Shown: positions 19,127-28,575 of the stretch, piece by piece
Position numbering within the stretch: the stretch's first letter is position 1
Layout: each line of letters starts with the position of its first letter
NCBI GenBank assembly: GCA_046710535.1
Contig: JBKEHH010000004.1
Location: forward strand, 124,001-188,000
Reading direction: 5' to 3'
DNA length: 64,000 nucleotides
DNA from: CAWVSB01 sp046710535
GTDB lineage: Bacteria; Pseudomonadota; Gammaproteobacteria; Pseudomonadales; CAWVSB01
Notes under the pieces: model-generated
What the model was told of the DNA's origin: nothing
What the model saw: the letters and a program-made list of their open reading frames with translations, nothing else
Database searches by the model: none
Made by a program: the position numbers and the translations under genes

Positions 19127-21033
19127 TGAAACTGGGGTTAATCACAGCAGTCAGCATTGTCCTGACTATTTTTACTAGTCTTACATTGGCAAACGATTGG
19201 ACTTATTATGGCGGCGGTCAAGGCGGCAAACATTATTCTAGCGCCAAACAAATAACTAAAAATAATGTAGATGACTTAGACGTCGCTTGGGTGTATCAAA
19301 GTGGTGATATGAAAAAATATGGCGAAGCAATGGTGCAGACATCAACCCAAGCTACGCCAATTTTACTTCCCATCGCCGCAGGTGAATCATTGGTGTATTG
19401 CACGCCTTACAGCCGAGTAATAGCGCTAGACCCGGCCACTGGCGCGCAGCGCTGGGACTATGACCCTGAAATAAGTCTCGATGGTGACAGACCGTTTCGC
19501 TGCCGCGGTGTCAGCTATGCAGAAGACCTGCAAACCGATATTGGAACCCACTGCCGCCATCAAATATACGTCGCTACTCACGACCGAACAATTCGCGCTA
19601 TCGACTCACACAGCGGCAAAGTTTGTGCAAATTTTGGCAACAACGGTACCGCCAACCTATACGGTAAAAAAGGCTTTCCAGCCGGCGATGTTAGTAATTC
19701 GGCCACTCCAGTTATTGCCAATAATATTTTGGTAACCGGTTCATCAGTTATCGACTTTTCCAAATCAAATAGCCCGCGCGGCATTGTCATCGCCTTAGAT
19801 ACTCATAGTGGTAAAACCTTATGGACGTTTGATCCACTGATTGGCAACCAACAAAGTGGCAGCGCTAACGTGTGGTCACAAATGTCTGTCGATGCAGAAA
19901 ATAATTTAGTCTTTTTGCCTACCAGTGCGCCCTCGCCTGACTATTACGGCGCTGACCGCCCGGGCGATAATTTATATGCTAATAGCTTAGTGGCGCTAGA
20001 TTTAACCACCGGGAAAGTACAATGGTACTTTCAGCATGCTCGTCATGACCTGTGGGATTACGACACCCCTGCCCAACCTATATTGTTTCAATGGAAAAAA
20101 GATGGCGAATCTATTGCCGCCGTTGCTCAGTTAACCAAGCAAGGTTTTGTGTTTGTCTTTAATCGTCTTACTGGCGAGTCAATGTGGGAAATCACCGAGC
20201 AACCGACTCCGCCATCAATGATAAATGGTGAACTCACGGCTCGTTGGCAACCAAAGCCTATCGCACCGCCAAGTTTGTTAAACAACTTTCTTACCGCAAA
20301 CGAAGCTTGGGGCTTAACGCCAATAGATAAAGCCGACTGTGTTAAGCAAATTGAAGGACTGAACAATCTTGGCTTATTTACCCCCATCAATGAAAATCTA
20401 TCAATGATGTTTCCCGGTAGTTTAGGCGGGCCAAACTGGGGTGGCGGCGCTTACAATGAAGCCACTGGCATTCTAATAACCAATATTAACAACGTACCGT
20501 TTACGGGTAAATTAATCCCTACCGTTACTGGTAAAGAGGCTACTAAATCTGATCATCCTGCCGCTGGCCACCGCATGCAAGTGACTATGCACGGCACGCC
20601 TTACACTATAGAGATTGGCAGCTTACAGTCCTTTTTAGGCATCCCCTGCAACAAGCCACCCTGGGGTAAATTAGTTGCGGTAGATTTAATCAACGGCGTT
20701 ATCAACTGGGAAGCACCACTTGGCTCAGTGCATGAAATGGGGCCAGTAACCGCTCCATTTCAAATTAACTGGGGCACGCCTAACTTAGGTGGAGGCATAG
20801 CAACTGCTGGCGATTTATTTTTTATCGGCTCAACTATGGACCGAAAAATACGCGCCTTCGATGTTAACAACGGTGAAATTTTATGGGATTACACACTTCC
20901 AAATGACGCCACAGCAACGCCCATGACCTATACCTACAAAGGACGCCAGTACGTTGTTATTAACGCCGGTGGCCATCACATGTATAACCGCGGCTACGGT
21001 GATTACCTTTATGCCTTCGCGTTACCTGAGTAA
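19126..21033 (+). CDS. Periplasmic PQQ-dependent dehydrogenase
   Basis: A 635-residue quinoprotein beginning at a GTG that overlaps the previous stop codon. A signal peptide (about 1-23) leads into an eight-bladed propeller starting WTYYGGGQGGKHYSSAKQIT. The family mark HDLWDYDTPAQP is at about residues 307-318 and late blades carry GGGAYNEATG and YVVINAGGHHM. This pattern belongs to the glucose/quinate/shikimate and related alcohol dehydrogenases; unlike membrane glucose dehydrogenase it lacks the N-terminal five-helix domain, so it is soluble and needs a separate electron acceptor, perhaps a heme protein encoded on either side. No PQQ biosynthesis gene is in the window. The substrate is unknown. 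Confidence 0.9.
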   Translation: MKLGLITAVSIVLTIFTSLTLANDWTYYGGGQGGKHYSSAKQITKNNVDDLDVAWVYQSGDMKKYGEAMVQTSTQATPILLPIAAGESLVYCTPYSRVIALDPATGAQRWDYDPEISLDGDRPFRCRGVSYAEDLQTDIGTHCRHQIYVATHDRTIRAIDSHSGKVCANFGNNGTANLYGKKGFPAGDVSNSATPVIANNILVTGSSVIDFSKSNSPRGIVIALDTHSGKTLWTFDPLIGNQQSGSANVWSQMSVDAENNLVFLPTSAPSPDYYGADRPGDNLYANSLVALDLTTGKVQWYFQHARHDLWDYDTPAQPILFQWKKDGESIAAVAQLTKQGFVFVFNRLTGESMWEITEQPTPPSMINGELTARWQPKPIAPPSLLNNFLTANEAWGLTPIDKADCVKQIEGLNNLGLFTPINENLSMMFPGSLGGPNWGGGAYNEATGILITNINNVPFTGKLIPTVTGKEATKSDHPAAGHRMQVTMHGTPYTIEIGSLQSFLGIPCNKPPWGKLVAVDLINGVINWEAPLGSVHEMGPVTAPFQINWGTPNLGGGIATAGDLFFIGSTMDRKIRAFDVNNGEILWDYTLPNDATATPMTYTYKGRQYVVINAGGHHMYNRGYGDYLYAFALPE

Positions 21034-21044
21034 AACTGTACCTC

Positions 21045-22997
21045 ATGAAAAAACTTATTATTACTATTCTCATCATCGGTATTGCCGTCGCTGTCATTGG
21101 CACAGATCGGCTACCGGTTAAACAATGGTTGATGACTAATGGAGAAACTTTAGCCATAGAATATGCCGACGTTTTGCCTTTAGACTTTATCGGTGAAAAG
21201 TTATTCGACAAAAATTGCGCCCAATGCCACGACAACCCAGCAATGAAGGCACCTACTCGTGAAGCATTGTCACTTAACTCATTAGAAAACATACTGATTG
21301 CGCTAGAATTTGGCAAAATGCAGTCAATGGCTGCACATTTAAGTAAACAAGAGCGTGGCTTAATTGCTAAGTATTTGGCCGGCAAAGACACCGCAAGCTA
21401 CCAGTGGCTCGAAACAAATAACTGCACTCAACCGCCAACCACTGAGTCCACTCAATGGGTTAGTAATTGGGGCTTAGGTTTGAACAACAAACGTTATGTT
21501 GCTGATGAACTAAGCAAGATCAATAGAGATAATGTAAGCAGCCTAAGCCTGCAATGGAGCGTCGCCTTCCCCAAGGTAACCGACATGCGCTCACAACCGG
21601 TTATTATTGGTGACACCATGTATATAGGTGATAAAGCCGGCAAGCTATACGCGTTGGATAGAAAAACTGGCTGTGTCCGCAACCATACCGATATTATAAG
21701 TGGTATTCGCTCTTCTATAACCCTTGCAAATCTAAGCGATGGCAAGCAGTTACTTATATTTTCAAACAATTTGGCAACGGTATTTGCGGTTGACCCTGAA
21801 AGCTTTGAAATTGTTTGGCAGCAATCTGTAAAAATTAGCGACTACTCAGTTGTGACTGGCTCAATCAGTTATTTTGATGACAAACTATTTGTGCCTATCT
21901 CGTCCTTTGAGGTAGCGGCATCAGGCAGCCCTGAGCATGAATACTGCACCTCTCATGGAGCGGTTGTATCACTGAATGCTAATAACGGCGACAAACGCTG
22001 GATATGGCACGCTACTGAAGATGCAACACTGCAAGACAACAACGCCAATGGTGCAGTTGTTTATGGACCGTCTGGCGCAGCAGTATGGACAACTCCCGCA
22101 ATAGACCCAAAACGTAATCGAATTTACTTTGGCACCGCCGAAAACTTAACCCACCCGGTCACAGATACCAGTGACACCATTGTGGCCCTTGATATTGATA
22201 GCGGCGAAGAGGCTTGGAAGTTCCAAGCAATTACTGATGATGTATGGAATGCAGCTTGCCACAATGATGGCCCTAACTGCCCCGAAAACCCCGGTGGTGA
22301 TTTTGATTTTGGTGCCTCCGTTATCATCACCCAAAATTCATCAGGCGAGGATGTACTGCTAGCGGGACAAAAATCTGGTGAAGTATTTGCGCTTAACCCG
22401 GACACCCAAGACCAAAAAGGGGAGGTATTGTGGCGCAATCGTATCAGCCAAGGCACAACTAACGGCGGCATCCATTGGGGAATGACAGTTGCCGGTAATA
22501 CAGTATTTGTGCCGATGGCAGATCCAGAGAGAGAACGTAACGGCTACACTCCTAGACCTGGTTTGTATGCTTTGGTCATAGACTCTGGTGAAATTATCTG
22601 GCAACAACCGGTAGCGAGAGACTGCGTGTTTGATTATGCAGACACACCTCTTATAGGCTTAGAACACACCCGTGCGCCAAAACCAAGTAACCCACAAAAA
22701 CAATATGAATGTTCTTTTTACTACGGTTTATCAGCAGCAGCTACATCAACTTCACAGTTAGTGTTCGCCGCCGGTTTAGATGGCAAGATTCGAGCATATA
22801 ACAATGCAGATGGTGAAGTGTTATGGCAGACCAATACCGCAGTTGAGCATAAAACAGTTAATGGCATTGCTGGACATGGTGGCGCTATAGATGTGGCAGG
22901 CCAATCAATTGCCGGTGAGTGGCTCTATGTATTGTCAGGCTATAGTATGTTTGGCCAATTGCCGGGCAATGTACTACTGGCTTATAAAATAGAATAA
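21045..22997 (+). CDS. Cytochrome c-PQQ dehydrogenase (PVADH-like quinohemoprotein)
   Basis: A 650-residue exported or membrane-anchored protein. One N-terminal helix (about 3-22) is followed by a small cytochrome c domain with CAQCH (Cys58, Cys61, His62) and likely Met ligand in the GKMQSMAAH region, then a PQQ-type propeller with blades such as YIGDKAGKLYALDRKTG, VALDIDSGEEAWKFQ and GLDGKIRAYNNADGEVLWQT. An N-terminal heme domain on a quinoprotein propeller is the layout of polyvinyl-alcohol dehydrogenase, which oxidises secondary alcohols. It starts 11 nt after the preceding dehydrogenase and ends the operon. Substrate inferred only by family. Confidence 0.87.
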   Translation: MKKLIITILIIGIAVAVIGTDRLPVKQWLMTNGETLAIEYADVLPLDFIGEKLFDKNCAQCHDNPAMKAPTREALSLNSLENILIALEFGKMQSMAAHLSKQERGLIAKYLAGKDTASYQWLETNNCTQPPTTESTQWVSNWGLGLNNKRYVADELSKINRDNVSSLSLQWSVAFPKVTDMRSQPVIIGDTMYIGDKAGKLYALDRKTGCVRNHTDIISGIRSSITLANLSDGKQLLIFSNNLATVFAVDPESFEIVWQQSVKISDYSVVTGSISYFDDKLFVPISSFEVAASGSPEHEYCTSHGAVVSLNANNGDKRWIWHATEDATLQDNNANGAVVYGPSGAAVWTTPAIDPKRNRIYFGTAENLTHPVTDTSDTIVALDIDSGEEAWKFQAITDDVWNAACHNDGPNCPENPGGDFDFGASVIITQNSSGEDVLLAGQKSGEVFALNPDTQDQKGEVLWRNRISQGTTNGGIHWGMTVAGNTVFVPMADPERERNGYTPRPGLYALVIDSGEIIWQQPVARDCVFDYADTPLIGLEHTRAPKPSNPQKQYECSFYYGLSAAATSTSQLVFAAGLDGKIRAYNNADGEVLWQTNTAVEHKTVNGIAGHGGAIDVAGQSIAGEWLYVLSGYSMFGQLPGNVLLAYKIE

Positions 22998-23053
22998 TAA
23001 TTGTCAGGGAAATCAGCCGGGTTGGCTTAGGTGATCAAGCTTTACTGAACCAC

Positions 23054-24292
23054 CTAGAGAGACCAAAAGCCTGATTTATTATTTTGATAACCAAGACTTA
23101 AATAAGTCGCATCAATCAGTGTCTGTCCGCGCTGATTTAATAATATGCCTGCGCTCATTAAATTCATCGAGTAAGCAAACGATAGTTTACTATCAGGGTC
23201 GGCAAACACAGTACTGCCACCGGCACCAACATGTCCAAAGGCGCGGTCGCCGATAATAAAACTATCTCTATTGCCAGGCTTACAATCACGGTTATCCATA
23301 GACTTCATAAACCCTAGAGCAAATCGTGTCGGGATTAACAGAGTAGCATCAAGCATGGTAGCAGTTGACACTGTACTCATTAGGCCAATCGACTCATTAG
23401 AAAAATATTGTCTATCGCCCACTGCACCAGCATTAGCCAATGGTGAAAACAATTTTGACATTGCCCGTGCATTTGACACACCACCCGCACCGCCTATTTC
23501 TGCACGCAATGTGGCAGCGCTATTTGCATTATTGCCGCCAGAATTTAATAACGCGAGATGAGAAATAGAATCTGGGTCGTTGACAATATCAGTCATGAAG
23601 TCAGACATCGGCTGCGATTGATTGATTGGTCCCATAGCAACCGGCGCAACTCGATCAGCCTTATCTTCCGGCAAACCTATCCAAAAATCAGCCTGCAATG
23701 GCTGCGCAAACTCCTGATTAAAAAACTGCCCTAAAGACATGCCTGACACTCGCCGAATCAACTCGCCGACAGTCCAACCAAAACTAATCATATGGTAGCC
23801 AGTGCGTGTCCCTGGCGGCCAAAATGGCTCTTCTTGCTCAACCCGCTTAACCATATAATCCCAATCGTCGTAGCCGTCTGGTTTTATTGGCTGTCTAAAT
23901 GCTGGTAACGCTGACGAATGATTGAGCATCATTTCGACGGTAATTTTATCTTTGCCATGTTGTGCAAACTCAGGCCAATAAGTAGCAACCGGCTCTTTAA
24001 GCTTTAATTGTCCGCGCTCAATAAGCAGGTGAGCACATAAGGCCGTCATCGCCTTAGTGCAGGAAAACACTACTGAAACGGTATCTTCTTGCCATGGCTG
24101 GGTTTTCTCTACTGAGCTAAAACCGCCCCATAAATCAACAACGGTCTGCTCACCTATTCTTACACAGCAGCTCGCACCGAGTTCATTACGCAAAGAGAAA
24201 TTTTCGACAAAAGAGTCCGCAACAGCTTGAAATTCAGGCTCTACAAAACCACTAATAGTAGCGCCTGCTACTTCTTCACAAATCTTTTTCAT
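23054..24292 (-). CDS. Serine hydrolase of the beta-lactamase/EstB family
   Basis: A 412-residue class C beta-lactamase-fold hydrolase without signal peptide. The catalytic SxxK is Ser77-Lys80 (FSCTKAM) and the tyrosine of the YxN-equivalent is probably Tyr166 in GYHMISFG; FGHVGAGGS near the C-terminus replaces the KTG box, as in EstB-type esterases and LovD-like acyltransferases. It is therefore more likely an esterase than a lactamase. It converges on the quinohemoprotein operon with only 56 nt between stops and stands alone on its strand; the next minus-strand sequence upstream is the remnant pair at 24.3-24.9 kb. Confidence 0.9.
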   Translation of the reverse strand: MKKICEEVAGATISGFVEPEFQAVADSFVENFSLRNELGASCCVRIGEQTVVDLWGGFSSVEKTQPWQEDTVSVVFSCTKAMTALCAHLLIERGQLKLKEPVATYWPEFAQHGKDKITVEMMLNHSSALPAFRQPIKPDGYDDWDYMVKRVEQEEPFWPPGTRTGYHMISFGWTVGELIRRVSGMSLGQFFNQEFAQPLQADFWIGLPEDKADRVAPVAMGPINQSQPMSDFMTDIVNDPDSISHLALLNSGGNNANSAATLRAEIGGAGGVSNARAMSKLFSPLANAGAVGDRQYFSNESIGLMSTVSTATMLDATLLIPTRFALGFMKSMDNRDCKPGNRDSFIIGDRAFGHVGAGGSTVFADPDSKLSFAYSMNLMSAGILLNQRGQTLIDATYLSLGYQNNKSGFWSL

Positions 24293-24327
24293 AGGGATTA
24301 AAACTCGAATAAAATAATAACAAGCGG

Positions 24328-24556
24328 CTAAACCGTTGCTTTCGTTATTAGAAACTCTTGCAGTTGCGCTACAGGCATAGGGCTACCATATAGAAAGCCC
24401 TGCACTGAATCACCGCCGCAGGCTTTGACGAAATTTTTCTGGGCTTGAGTTTCAACACCTTCAACGAGCACCTTACGCTTCAACCCAGGTGACATCCGTA
24501 CAGTCGACTTTACCAAAGTATCATCATCACTGCTGAGACCAATATCCATAATACAA
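24328..24556 (-). pseudogene. C-terminal remnant of an EAL-domain protein
   Basis: About 75 residues match only the end of an EAL (cyclic-di-GMP phosphodiesterase) domain: DDDTLVKSTVRM, then VEGVETQAQ and GDSVQGFLYGSPMP, and a normal stop. The catalytic EAL motif and all N-terminal parts are missing. The coding similarity begins at about 24556, exactly where the similarity of the adjacent receptor fragment ends, so the two are the ends of different genes joined by a deletion. It is not expected to be functional. Confidence 0.75.
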
Positions 24557-24934
24557 ATGATGTAAGCGCACGCCGTCAATCATTAACACCATTTTATCGT
24601 TATAACGATCAATCATGCCTCTAACCCAAACCGACTGATGGCGCTTACGATATTGATTAAGTTGCATGCCAGGAATAAATTGCAGTAACTCGTCCACCTG
24701 ACGTATGCCATCGCGAGAAAAATCATCACGACTAAAAGAATATACCGTACCCGTTGCTTTTAAAATTTGAGTAGGTAATAGTGATGCCACATCGAACATA
24801 TCTAAAGCCATCCACTCTTTAAACGACATGTCGGCGAATTCAGTCTCATCCGCAATAGCAATATTGGGATAAATACCGATCAACATTAGTAAAATACTAA
24901 ATTGCAAAAAAAATTCATTCGCTGAGCTAAACAA
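24527..24934 (-). pseudogene. N-terminal remnant of a TonB-dependent receptor
   Basis: A 135-residue reading frame with a signal peptide (ILLMLIGIYPNIAIAD, about 13-29) and the first part of a TonB plug: DDFSRDGIRQVDELLQFIPGMQLNQYRKRH, VWVRGMIDRYNDKMVLMIDGVRLHHLYYG. It then runs six codons into foreign sequence and stops; the rest of the plug and the ~22-strand barrel are absent. The junction with the EAL remnant is at about 24550. A short secreted plug-only protein could still be made but would not transport. Confidence 0.75.
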
Positions 24935-25015
24935 AATAAAACCTATATTAAATTATTATTATAAAAGCTGGTCAGACTCGTTTATCTATTATTTTATAAC
25001 AAAAACCGATAATTG

Positions 25016-25924
25016 CTATTTTTTACCGTCAACCAACTCTGCCACTAACATGCCGCCAATGATGAATATGGCACCTATCCACGCATAGAACCCTAACACT
25101 TCCCCCAGTAATAAAAATCCGCCAAGTGCTGCAAATAATGGTTCAGTCGCATAGATTAAGGCCACTCGCCAAGCTTCCAACGTTTGCTGACCTATTGTTT
25201 GTGCTACAAATGCTAAACATGTGCCAAGCACACTGCCTATCATAACTGCTAACCATATCGTCATCGCTTCTTCTGACAGGCCACTGCCAAACAAACTATT
25301 TGGCACACTTAACAAGGATTCAGGCTCAAATATAGCACTCGCTAACACGCTAAATATGGTAATAGTAATTAACTGCACCTGAGTCAAGGCCAGCGGATTA
25401 ACCTGCTTTGCGTAAACTCCGGTGTAGACAATATGTGCAGCGAAAGCAAAGGCACAGCACAACACCCAAGCTTCACCCACACCAAACCCATAAACGCCAC
25501 CAGTGAGCAACAAGGTCCCAAGCAAGGCCATAGCAACCCCTAACCACACATACCAACTCTGTGGCTGCTTAAGCCACAACCAGCTCATAATAGGCACTAA
25601 CAGCACATTGAGCCCAGTGATAAAACCAGCGTTACTGACGGTTGTATATTGCATGCCCACAGTTTGAGTAGAAAATCCAAATGACAAGATAATACCCAAT
25701 ACAATGCCATGATGAATGGTTGTTTTGTTTAAAGAATCAAAAAAAGAAAACTTAGCAACAGTAAAGTACAACTGTAAAACGATTACCGACGCACCAAACC
25801 GAACAGCATTAAAAGTGTTAGGGCCCATAAAATCTAACGCATTATGAATAAGGGAAAATTCTACCCCCCAGACAAAACTAACAAAAAGTAAAACCCAACC
25901 CCAAAAGTGCTTTCCTACTTGCAT
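25016..25924 (-). CDS. EamA-family (DMT) transporter
   Basis: A 302-residue inner-membrane protein with ten predicted helices in two EamA repeats (about 10-140 and 152-295). Typical features are the N-terminal WGVEFSLIHNALDFMGPNTFNAVRF segment, the GFITGLNVLLVPIMSWLWL helix of repeat one and EPLFAALGGFLLLGEVLGFYAWIGAIFIIGGML of repeat two. Members export or import amino acids and other metabolites; this one is close to the YtfF/RhaT-like drug/metabolite exporters only in general architecture, so the substrate cannot be named. It is a single gene divergent from the interrupted thioesterase-like gene at 26053. Confidence 0.9.
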   Translation of the reverse strand: MQVGKHFWGWVLLFVSFVWGVEFSLIHNALDFMGPNTFNAVRFGASVIVLQLYFTVAKFSFFDSLNKTTIHHGIVLGIILSFGFSTQTVGMQYTTVSNAGFITGLNVLLVPIMSWLWLKQPQSWYVWLGVAMALLGTLLLTGGVYGFGVGEAWVLCCAFAFAAHIVYTGVYAKQVNPLALTQVQLITITIFSVLASAIFEPESLLSVPNSLFGSGLSEEAMTIWLAVMIGSVLGTCLAFVAQTIGQQTLEAWRVALIYATEPLFAALGGFLLLGEVLGFYAWIGAIFIIGGMLVAELVDGKK

Positions 25925-26052
25925 AAACCCGCCAACTAAATCTGTGCAAAACTGCGACCGTATTCTAGCACTTGTATAACTTCTTAGTTATAAGCTTATT
26001 GCGAAAAATAATAGGCTATGTTGTGATAACAAAATCTATCAGAGGCCAATAA

Positions 26053-26751
26053 ATGAGCTCAACGATTACCATCAACCAACGATTTAATGGGCCGCCGACA
26101 TCTAGCAATGGCGGCTATAGTTGCGGCCTGCTGGCAGCACAGCTAACAGGCCCAGCTAAAGTACGTTTATATGCCCCGCCACCACTTAATAAACCATTAG
26201 CTTTGACGGTGAGCGACTCGCTTGTCCAAATGCACGATGGCGATACCTTAATTGGGCAAGCTGAAGCTTGTGAATTTGAGTTAGAACTACCCGTGGCACC
26301 AACCCTTGCTTATGCCCGAGAAGCTAGCGCTAGATACCCATGTAAAAATAAGCATATCTATCAAACTTGTTTTGTCTGTGGCACACATCGCCACAAAGAT
26401 GATGCTTTATGCCTTAACCCGGGGCCAGTAACAGATTGGAATTTGCTCGCTTGGGTATAGAAGCCGAATACTAGTTTATTAGATAGCAGCGGAAATATAT
26501 GCACTGAATATATTTGGTCTGCACTTGACTGCCCAGGTTATTTTGCCGCCGTCGGAGAAAATCTACGAATAGCATTATTAAGCGAACTTAAAGGCAAGAT
26601 ATTAACTTCTATTTCTGGTGATCAAGAGTTAGTAGTGTTTAGTTGGCCGACTGGTGAAGATGGCAGAAAGTTATTTGGTGGAGTGGCCGTAGCCAATGCG
26701 CAAGGACAGGTGCTGGCCTATTCACACACAACGTGGATAGAGCTAAAGTAA
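26053..26751 (+). pseudogene. Thioesterase-like protein interrupted by in-frame TAG
   Basis: The first 135 codons end at a TAG (26458-26460), but the same frame continues for another 96 codons to a TAA at 26749. The downstream part reads EYIWSALDCPGYFA then SWPTGEDGRKLFGGVAV and ends ATTWIELK-like (TTWIEL), the typical C-terminal half of a hotdog thioesterase-like family that has the D-C-P-G motif. The upstream part has a normal start with SD AGAGG and Cys-rich FVCGTHRHKDDAL. One nonsense change thus separates two well-kept halves, so the loss is recent or a sequence error. Function by family is acyl-CoA hydrolysis; I am unsure of the exact family. Confidence 0.7.
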
Positions 26752-26766
26752 TCTAACTATTCTTAC

Positions 26767-27009
26767 TTAGGCGTAACGCTGAAACATTCTTATGGCAAAG
26801 AAAACTGCCATGATGAGGACAAAAAAATATATTTTATAACTGCGTTTAGACTTTATGTCGCCAAGTTTTTTATCCTTAGCTGCTTGCTTTAAACTGCGTA
26901 GTTCTAATTCAATATCTAAATAGCTTTTACTTCTTAACGGCAAGTTAGCCGACGACAACTTGATGATTTCATCGTCGGTATAACTTGCGTATTTTTTAGA
27001 TCTTTTCAT
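26767..27009 (-). CDS. Small membrane-anchored protein of unknown function
   Basis: About 80 residues from an ATG at 27009 (an in-frame TTG at 27045 would add twelve). The N-terminal part is charged (MKRSKKYASYTDDEIIKLSS), the middle helical (ELELRSLKQAAKDKKLGD) and the C-terminus is one transmembrane helix (YKIYFFVLIMAVFFAIRM). No known domain is recognised. It follows the saccharopine-dehydrogenase-like gene on the same strand with a 66-nt gap and may be co-transcribed. No good ribosome site decides between the two starts. Confidence 0.55.
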   Translation of the reverse strand: MKRSKKYASYTDDEIIKLSSANLPLRSKSYLDIELELRSLKQAAKDKKLGDIKSKRSYKIYFFVLIMAVFFAIRMFQRYA

Positions 27010-27075
27010 CGCCAGGGTTCTATTCGCGTTATATTGTTGCAGCAAATCATCACATTTTAGCGACAGACTTCTCCT

Positions 27076-28248
27076 TTATTCTATTTCGAAACTAATACCA
27101 GCATTTTGCTGTAAGCGAGTAATCAGTTTTTCACCCATAGCAGGAGCCGGTGTCATTACACCACCCTCACCTTCATTTGGATTTAACAATAAGCAAACTG
27201 CACTCTCTGCAATCATTTTACTAGTAGAACCATAACCTGGGCATTTGTCACCTTTAACCCCAGCAATTAATGACTCACCAGACTCATTAGTGCCAATAAA
27301 CATTACATCATAAGAGCCATTTTCACGTTGTTCTTTAGTGGGCCCTTCTCCCGGCTGTGTTTTATCGGTCATCATTGATGTGTCAGCTTTAACCATTTTC
27401 GCGATTTGCTCACCCTCATCACCAGCACCAGTCAACAGCATTTCGTCATATACAAAATCTTCACCGTATTGATGGGACAGCAGCAAATTAGAGCGATGTA
27501 TATTCTTAGTATTAATTGTCGCCATAACAAATGGTGCAACCCAACTACTAATCGCTTCGTCATATTCTACTTCGCTACCTGCAGGTTGATCGGCGCCAGT
27601 AAAACCTTCCGTTAGCGAAAATGGACTTACTAATGCTTGGATCAGTGAGGGATCTTTTTGTACTGCGGCCATTGTTTCCTTAAAGCTTGCCAATGTGCCA
27701 CCAGAGAATACGCCATTCATTGCCCGTACGCGGCCTTTAACACGCGCAAATGGCTTACCAAACTTCTCTTGGGCTGCTTGCTGTAAAAAGTAAACGCCCA
27801 AATCAAATGGGATAGAATCAAAGCCACAAGAGAATACTATTCGAGCACCGCTCGCTTTTGCCGCAGCACTATGGAGAGGAATCATCTGGTTCATCCATGC
27901 TGGCTCGCCACATAAATCAACGTAATCTGTACCTGCTTTAGCACACTCTGCTACCAACTCATTACCGTATAACTGATAAGGTCCAACTGTAGTAATAATA
28001 ACTTTAGTGCTATTTACCATCGCTGTAAGCGACGCCAAATCGTCTGCATCGGCAACCACTAAAGGTACGTCTTTGCTAATACCCATTTCATCACGCACAG
28101 CTTCAAGTTTGGCCATACTGCGGCCGGCCATTGCCCAATTAACTTCACCACCAACGCCGTACTGGAGGTTTAAATATTCAGCTACTAAGCGTCCGGTGTA
28201 ACCAGTCGCACCGTAAACAACAATGCCATATTCTCTGTCAGTACTCAT
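27076..28248 (-). CDS. Saccharopine-dehydrogenase-like oxidoreductase (trans-acting enoyl reductase type)
   Basis: A 390-residue protein with an N-terminal Rossmann fold, GATGYTGRLVAEYL at about 13-26, and the SDH-like CGEPAWMNQM and SCGFDSIPFDLGVY blocks in the middle. True saccharopine dehydrogenases are about 400 residues, but this GATGYTG/CGFDSIPFD pattern is the mark of the larger family that includes trans-acting enoyl reductases of mycobacterial phthiocerol and glycolipid synthesis. In lipid-degrading marine gammaproteobacteria such genes occur in fatty-acid clusters; the substrate here is unknown. The gene is complete and divergent from the MFS pseudogene across a 327-nt gap. Confidence 0.85.
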   Translation of the reverse strand: MSTDREYGIVVYGATGYTGRLVAEYLNLQYGVGGEVNWAMAGRSMAKLEAVRDEMGISKDVPLVVADADDLASLTAMVNSTKVIITTVGPYQLYGNELVAECAKAGTDYVDLCGEPAWMNQMIPLHSAAAKASGARIVFSCGFDSIPFDLGVYFLQQAAQEKFGKPFARVKGRVRAMNGVFSGGTLASFKETMAAVQKDPSLIQALVSPFSLTEGFTGADQPAGSEVEYDEAISSWVAPFVMATINTKNIHRSNLLLSHQYGEDFVYDEMLLTGAGDEGEQIAKMVKADTSMMTDKTQPGEGPTKEQRENGSYDVMFIGTNESGESLIAGVKGDKCPGYGSTSKMIAESAVCLLLNPNEGEGGVMTPAPAMGEKLITRLQQNAGISFEIE

Positions 28249-28575
28249 AATAAATGCTCGTGTAATTGGTTGAAATTAAGCTGCATAGCAGCGCAAGTAA
28301 AGTGACATGTTACTGTATCATTAATACCATTCTAATTTATAATTGTAATGACCAGCTATAAATTAGAAACATAACGTCGCCACGCCATCAAAATTCACGC
28401 CTACAGCCAGTCAATTAGCTATTGCAAGGCTCATAATGCAGGATGAACCACTAACTTAATATTATAAAAAATATAAATTACGCTACATTATTCTACGCCA
28501 GCGATGGTGCTTCTTATTAGGATAAACGCTGAACTTGTTGTAATCAGTGAATTAACCGTAACAAGGAAGCTACAA
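28249..28575. other. Intergenic region, no gene seen
   Basis: This 327-nt AT-rich gap separates the divergent oxidoreductase (minus) and the MFS pseudogene (plus). It should hold both promoters. I see no RNA gene, strong hairpin or operator. An SD-like AAGGA lies at 28563-28567. Confidence 0.5.

Noticed and set aside
23054..24292. Beta-lactamase
   Set aside because: The KTG box is replaced by GAGGS-type sequence and no signal peptide is seen; the EstB-type esterase is more likely.
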